A DNA stretch of 64,000 nucleotides from Brasenia schreberi. Its lineage: Eukaryota; Streptophyta; Magnoliopsida; Nymphaeales; Cabombaceae. How positions within the stretch are numbered: the stretch's first letter is position 1; each line of letters begins with the position of its first letter. A program made the position numbers and the translations under genes. The notes below the pieces were generated by a model. The model was given only the letters and a program-made list of their open reading frames with translations. It did not search any database and was not told the DNA's origin. The stretch spans positions 10,781,001-10,845,000 of the forward strand of contig JAYKKT010000087.1 of the NCBI GenBank assembly GCA_036023115.1. The letters are read 5' to 3'. Positions 59,642 through 64,000 of the stretch are shown here, in pieces.

Positions 59642-59935
59642 ATATGTAAGATTTCTTTTCCGCTCAAAGATTATGGATATTGTTTGGACCTTGAACCACC
59701 CTTCATATGTTATTTTGCCGAGCAATTTGAAAATTCCAGACTAATGGAACAAAGAGAGAGATGCCTTAATTTGCTTCGAGAATCCAGTTAGACCGAGCCA
59801 TATAGGCCTCGCTGCTGCTGCTGCTGTTGTCGTTTCTAGTGGTATATTGTACTATTTCAATATAGATGACAAGTAGTTTGAGCAGCCATTTTGATCTAGG
59901 CTCTAGCTTAGTTTCACTAGTCTGCTGTCGTTTCT

Positions 59936-60166
59936 AGTGTATTCATCTTCTTGACGCTACGCTTCATGTATCTTGATGATGCCTGCTGGCTGGTCCTAAA
60001 TCTTAAGGCTTTTTGCTGTAATTTGACCTGTTCTTGGTTTTGGTTTTGGGGTTCGGTTGTGACCATGGCTACTGGAACTTGTTTGGAGATTCTGAAGAAA
60101 ATACATCATTTGCAATGGACATGAGAATTGATACATGAAGCGTAGCGTCAAGAAGATGAATACACT
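59936..60166. repeat. Perfect 37-bp inverted repeat, 157-bp spacer
   Basis: The left arm 59936-59972 (begins AGTGTATTCATCTTCTTGAC) is the exact reverse complement of the right arm 60130-60166 (begins GATACATGAAGCGTAGCGTC). It lies 295 bases past the VIP3 stop and 303 bases before the USP stop, between two convergent genes. The arms do not resemble the SINE or LINE families here, and no target-site duplication was found. Confidence 0.95.
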
Positions 60167-60468
60167 ATGATAGTCGCGAAGCGAAAACAGAAAGCGAGAT
60201 TTTCAGAAGATATTTTTCCTGCTAAACACCGAATTTCATCCATTTTCCTGACAAATGACAAAATAAGATCAGTTCCACACCACATTCAGCATTTCGTGTG
60301 TGCATGCCTTCTCTTGGAGAATCATTTCCTGGCAAGGGAAAACCTCTCTTTGTGTGTTTGCATCAAAATTTCTGTGTCCTAATAAGAAAAAGGGGCTTGG
60401 ACAAGCTGATAATATGTGCACATAATAATACATAAGGAATGAGCAAAAATGGAGAGGGGCTGCTGCTG

Positions 60469-60657
60469 CTAAGAGAGGTGCCAGAAGTTTCTGTGCTTCT
60501 TGGTGTTGAGAAGATAGCCTGCACTCTGTCCCTTCTTTTGAACCCCTACGCATAAACACTTGCTATTCTCGATGCAATACTCAGCCGTGTCAAGTGGCCT
60601 GTACGGCCCACTTATTCTACATCTGCATCCATGAAAATTTAATGATTAAAAGAATAT

Positions 60658-60703
<46 letters not shown>

Positions 60704-61845
60704 GTCAAATCCCAGTATTACTAATAAACCCAACTTAATCAGAGACTGCATAAACCAAATTTGATTCAGACTCGAACCTATAACGCATTTTATGTGAAAC
60801 TGAACTTGAGTGCAAGAGAAGAGGATTCAGATTTGAGCCAACTTGGATTTTAATTGAATCTTTGATCAAGTTTTGGTTGCGACTCCTATATGAAGGGAAA
60901 TAGTTTAGTCTAAATCGTGAACATTGCAGTTTCACGGTTTTAGGAACTGTCTTGGAGGTTTTATATTTGATTCCATTTTCTTCTAGGTACGGCCGAAGTC
61001 TTCTGCACACTCCAGGCATTGAACGCATGACTCTCAGCTCATGAGTCGACCCCTTAGTCAGGTGAGCTATTGATCCTTGTGCATTCCATTTTGGACAAGC
61101 TTTTATATGGTATTTAGATCGGTTCCTTAATATAAACCCGAATCAAAATCCTTCAGATTCTTTTCTTAAGTTCTCAAATCTGGACTTTCCTGTGAGACAC
61201 AGATCCAACTTAAATCATTGGGATCTTCCCTTTCTTTGCTAGAAACCATGGCAAATGATTTGGATTCAGATCAGACTCGGTTTGAGATTCAAGTCATTCG
61301 TGGAGAGAGAGAGAGACCCACGCCGAGAAGGTGGTGCGGCGTTGACAGATGACGAGTATGTCAACGGTGTGGGCCACGGTCTGGGCGAGGATTGTGGGGC
61401 CCTTCCCTTCTTTCACCTCCATCTCCACCACCTCCACGCTCACCTTCACCTTGGGCTGCTTCGCCTCGCACGCCATTCTCATCGCCTCCAAGAAATCTAC
61501 CTTCCCCTGCCCCTCTCCTCCTCCCCCTGCAGCGGCGGAGATGGCCGGGGTCGGCCGCCGGAGAAACGCCGAGATGGAGCTCCGCCACGTATCCGAGTTT
61601 GACACGTGGAGGAGGACGATATGATCCTTCTCCAGCAACGCGTGCGAGAGGGCCCAATCCAACGCCCCCATCGACTCCCTGGTGGGGTCCGCTACCACCA
61701 TCACCTTCCGCGGTGCCGGTTGATCGCCTCCGTTCGCCGGAGAACCCATAGGCGCTGCAGGAGATGATAGTGGCGCCAGCGCCGGCGCCACCGAAGAGTG
61801 ACGCATCTGTCCCACGCGGGACGACGACGGCCGCTCGTCTCCCAT
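60469..61845 (-). CDS. Universal stress protein (USP) domain protein
   Basis: Small USP-fold proteins act in stress responses. Two exons (61322-61845 and 60469-60622) give 225 aa. After a disordered N-terminal part (SSSRVGQMRHSSVAPALAPL), the USP core starts RKVMVVADPTRESMGALDWA, LLEKDHIVLLHVSNSD, then VKVSVEVVEMEVKEGKGPTI and VDILVICQRRTTFSA. Exon 2 supplies RPLDTAEYCIENSKCLCVGV then GYLLNTKKHRNFWHLS, the usual plant C-terminal block. The donor at 61321-61320 (GC|GTGGGT) was chosen because it joins FSA-CRISGPYRP in frame. The glycine-rich ATP-binding motif (G-2x-G-9x-G-S/T) is not present. Exon 1 is strongly GC-rich. Domain identity is firm; the molecular role is unknown. Confidence 0.9.
60659..60703. 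repeat. (TG)n-(GA)n compound microsatellite in USP intron
   Basis: About nine TG units are followed by about 13 GA units, 37 bases into the intron. Confidence 0.9.
60975..61080 (-). repeat. tRNA-derived SINE-like element in USP intron
   Basis: GCATTGAACGCATGACTCTC (reversed box B-like) and CCTTAGTCAGGTGAGCTATT (reversed box A-like) match the reversed family copies at 31.83 and 62.46 kb. Confidence 0.55.
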
Positions 61846-64000
61846 TCCTCCTCTCCCTCTCTTTTAAAACCTTCGTTTCTTCACGTTTCAATCTGGGTTT
61901 TCATTTCTCCCTTCTCTTTCTTTCTTTGTCCGAGTTGATTTTGGCCGGCAGAATCCTTTTTCTTTGGCTTTGGAGTACCGGAAATTGGTTATCCACCGCC
62001 CAAATTTAGACCACCATGGATGGTGGGTGATGGTTTTGCTGCATACTATTTTTGGATTACTCTTTCCTATCAAAAAAAATTTAAAAGAGAAGGAAGAAGA
62101 TGAAGGGAGATCGAGGCTTTTGCTTTTTCGACGTTGTAGCCCTAAACTTAGTCCACCGTCTTTCTCAAGATCAAAAGCTTACGTCCAAATCCTTTGCAGA
62201 CAAACAAAAGTAAGATTGTATTTTCTGTCAACAAATGTCAAGTTCTCAAAACGGTAAAACTGGACTCTCGATCTATAGTTAGGGTTTTACGATGGTGGAT
62301 GATCAGGTCGGTCTCGACGTATATTTTTCTTGTTACGGATACACTTGGTGTGGCTGTGGCATAGTAATCAAAACTAGTTATTTCATGAGGTTTGTCTCGA
62401 TGGCCGAGATGAGCATTGATATACTACAATCTGAATTTGATGAATCATCTCACTTCTTTATGGTTTGGGGAGGTCGAAGCCCAGATTCACGCCCCGCTGT
62501 CGAACTCATGACCATCAACTTGTGAGTTTCCCCCTAGCTAGGTGAGCCACTGCTCGTTGTGCTACGTTCTTACGATTCTTGCTTATCACTAAGTCATACC
62601 TACAATGAACCAGGGTATGACTCTCCTTTCCCCCAGTAAAAATAATCCACCTTCTTTTGTTCCCCCAAAACTGGTCGTCTAATAATTTGTTGATATATTA
62701 CTCTTTTGAATTCGAATTTGGGTACGAACCAAGATTGATAAGAATTGTAGTATATTAAAAAAAACTTGATTTTGGTTGCTAAAAGCTTATTCTTATTGCT
62801 GTTCAGATGACATGAATGACTTGAGTCTCACTAGTTAAATCGAAAACTTAGTTGCTTTTGCATTATATATATGCTGACGCGGACCAAGTTGCAGTGTTTT
62901 TTAGACACCAAATATTGGATTTGATATTCATGGTCACATCAAGACATAGACTTAGCTTGGCTAGGATGGCATCAGTAGGCTTGGTGCGAACCTAGCTACC
63001 TGATCAGTGATAGGTTTGGCCAACTCGGCCTAGGACTGAACATACTACTAGCTAGTCTTGTCGCACCTTAATTTGAATTGCAAATAAAGTATATTAGTTT
63101 TAAACTCCCTTTTGGTTAGTGGTTCACTAATTACACTTTCTTGAGTGTGAAACTGTCGTCATCGTAGGAAGGGTGATGTGGTGGTCGTTCTTTTAATTAC
63201 TTGCAACTAGGTCTGAAGAAGGCAGGCTGCTCGTGGGTCGACTCGACTCAGCTCGTGTAACTTATTTAATTGAGAATATTACAAAAATAACATGTTGAAA
63301 CTTTAGTTAATCTAGGACTTGCTTATGTATGAATAAACTCATATATAAAGAGATTTATTTTAACCTTGTATTAAAGCTTCAGTTTTACCTTTTCTTTGGA
63401 CTGCCAACTTCAGTTTTTACTTAAACAAGCTAACTTGTTGAACTCTGAACTCATATAATTAGCTTAATGCTTTTTTTCCTGGCTCAGATAACTAATGAGA
63501 CGAAAACAAAGTCTTAGCTTGCCGTTTCGATTCACTTTACTGCCTTAGCTGGTATATTGAATAGTGCAGCAATTTTGATTGCTGTCATCAACCTCGAAAG
63601 AACAGTACTCTAATGATCAAATAATACTTCATGTAAATCTAGATACAGAGTGACATGGGTTGCTTTATAGTGGTGTTTCACCAAATAATGGTTTAAGTGG
63701 CATCAGATTGAGTACCACGATTGCCTCTTCATTGGATACGCAAGATACCTGAACTTTTAGTGGGGATGATGAAAGATAAAGCTTTTTTTTTAATGATCGC
63801 CAAATGCGGCTCTCATCATAGTGTTCTTAAGCACGAAAACAAGCAGAAGATGCCAGACGTCCATCTGTCACACGGCTAAAGATACTGTGCGGGATGTTGT
63901 ATCTCCGGCACATTCATCAAAATAATATTATGAAGTTCGAACGGACAGCACCAATAGCAGGAACGTGTGTCATCCCCATCCATAAGATACGGATCAAAAG
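61846..64000. other. USP upstream region and gene-free spacer with one SINE-like copy
   Basis: 61846-62030 is the likely USP leader and promoter. A clear reversed SINE-like copy spans about 62465-62565 (GTCGAACTCATGACCATCAA, CTAGCTAGGTGAGCCACTGC). The remainder, 62566-64000, is AT-rich with no supported gene, RNA or repeat. Confidence 0.4.

Noticed and set aside
61361..61891. 176-codon minus-strand and 119-codon plus-strand frames
   Set aside because: Alternative frames of the GC-rich USP exon 1; only the 61294-61845 frame carries USP motifs and joins exon 2.

Overview
This is nuclear DNA of a flowering plant. The evidence is intron-rich genes with GT/AG junctions, plant-specific gene families, dinucleotide repeats near genes, and many short non-LTR retroelement pieces. 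I cannot name the species from sequence alone. It is not a prokaryotic, organellar or viral segment, and there are no operons. Gene models were built by hand from splice signals and remembered family motifs. Exon edges are good to a few bases where the reading frame closes, but no alignment could be run.

Layout: (1) 1-2789, minus: a broken sterol 3-beta-glucosyltransferase (UGT80-type) copy with an in-frame stop, a frameshift and no catalytic middle. (2) 6624-8762, minus: a complete six-exon MTH1-type Nudix hydrolase. (3) 11932-18613, minus: a complete seven-exon purple acid phosphatase (PAP15 group) with an 89-codon upstream ORF. (4) 20877-29041, minus: a complete seven-exon pectate lyase. 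(5) 29.2-43.6 kb: a gene-poor, AT-rich region of tandem duplications, a large TATATG array, tRNA-derived SINE-like elements, LINE pieces and one plastid-tRNA-like segment. (6) 43868-44662, plus: a three-exon LEA protein with ACGT-core promoter motifs. (7) 47317-53035, minus: a complete ten-exon bifunctional FMN hydrolase/riboflavin kinase. (8) 56057-59641, plus: the SKI8/VIP3 WD40 subunit of the Paf1 and Ski complexes, carrying an apparent internal deletion. (9) 60469-61845, minus: a two-exon universal stress protein-like gene. (10) 61.9-64 kb: no gene seen.

The genes are unrelated neighbours with housekeeping, cell-wall, phosphate and stress roles. The recurring theme is one RTE-type LINE family whose 3' end (ORF tail ending in a sequence like RIHVADP, then a GTT-rich tail) occurs about ten times in both orientations. 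Several copies have clean target-site duplications, and two have been amplified into local tandem arrays. The observations most worth a second look are the missing piece of VIP3, a perfect 37-bp inverted repeat between VIP3 and the USP gene, the LINE-derived tandem arrays, and a tandem duplication holding both a filled and an empty LINE insertion site. I found no convincing new multi-gene system.
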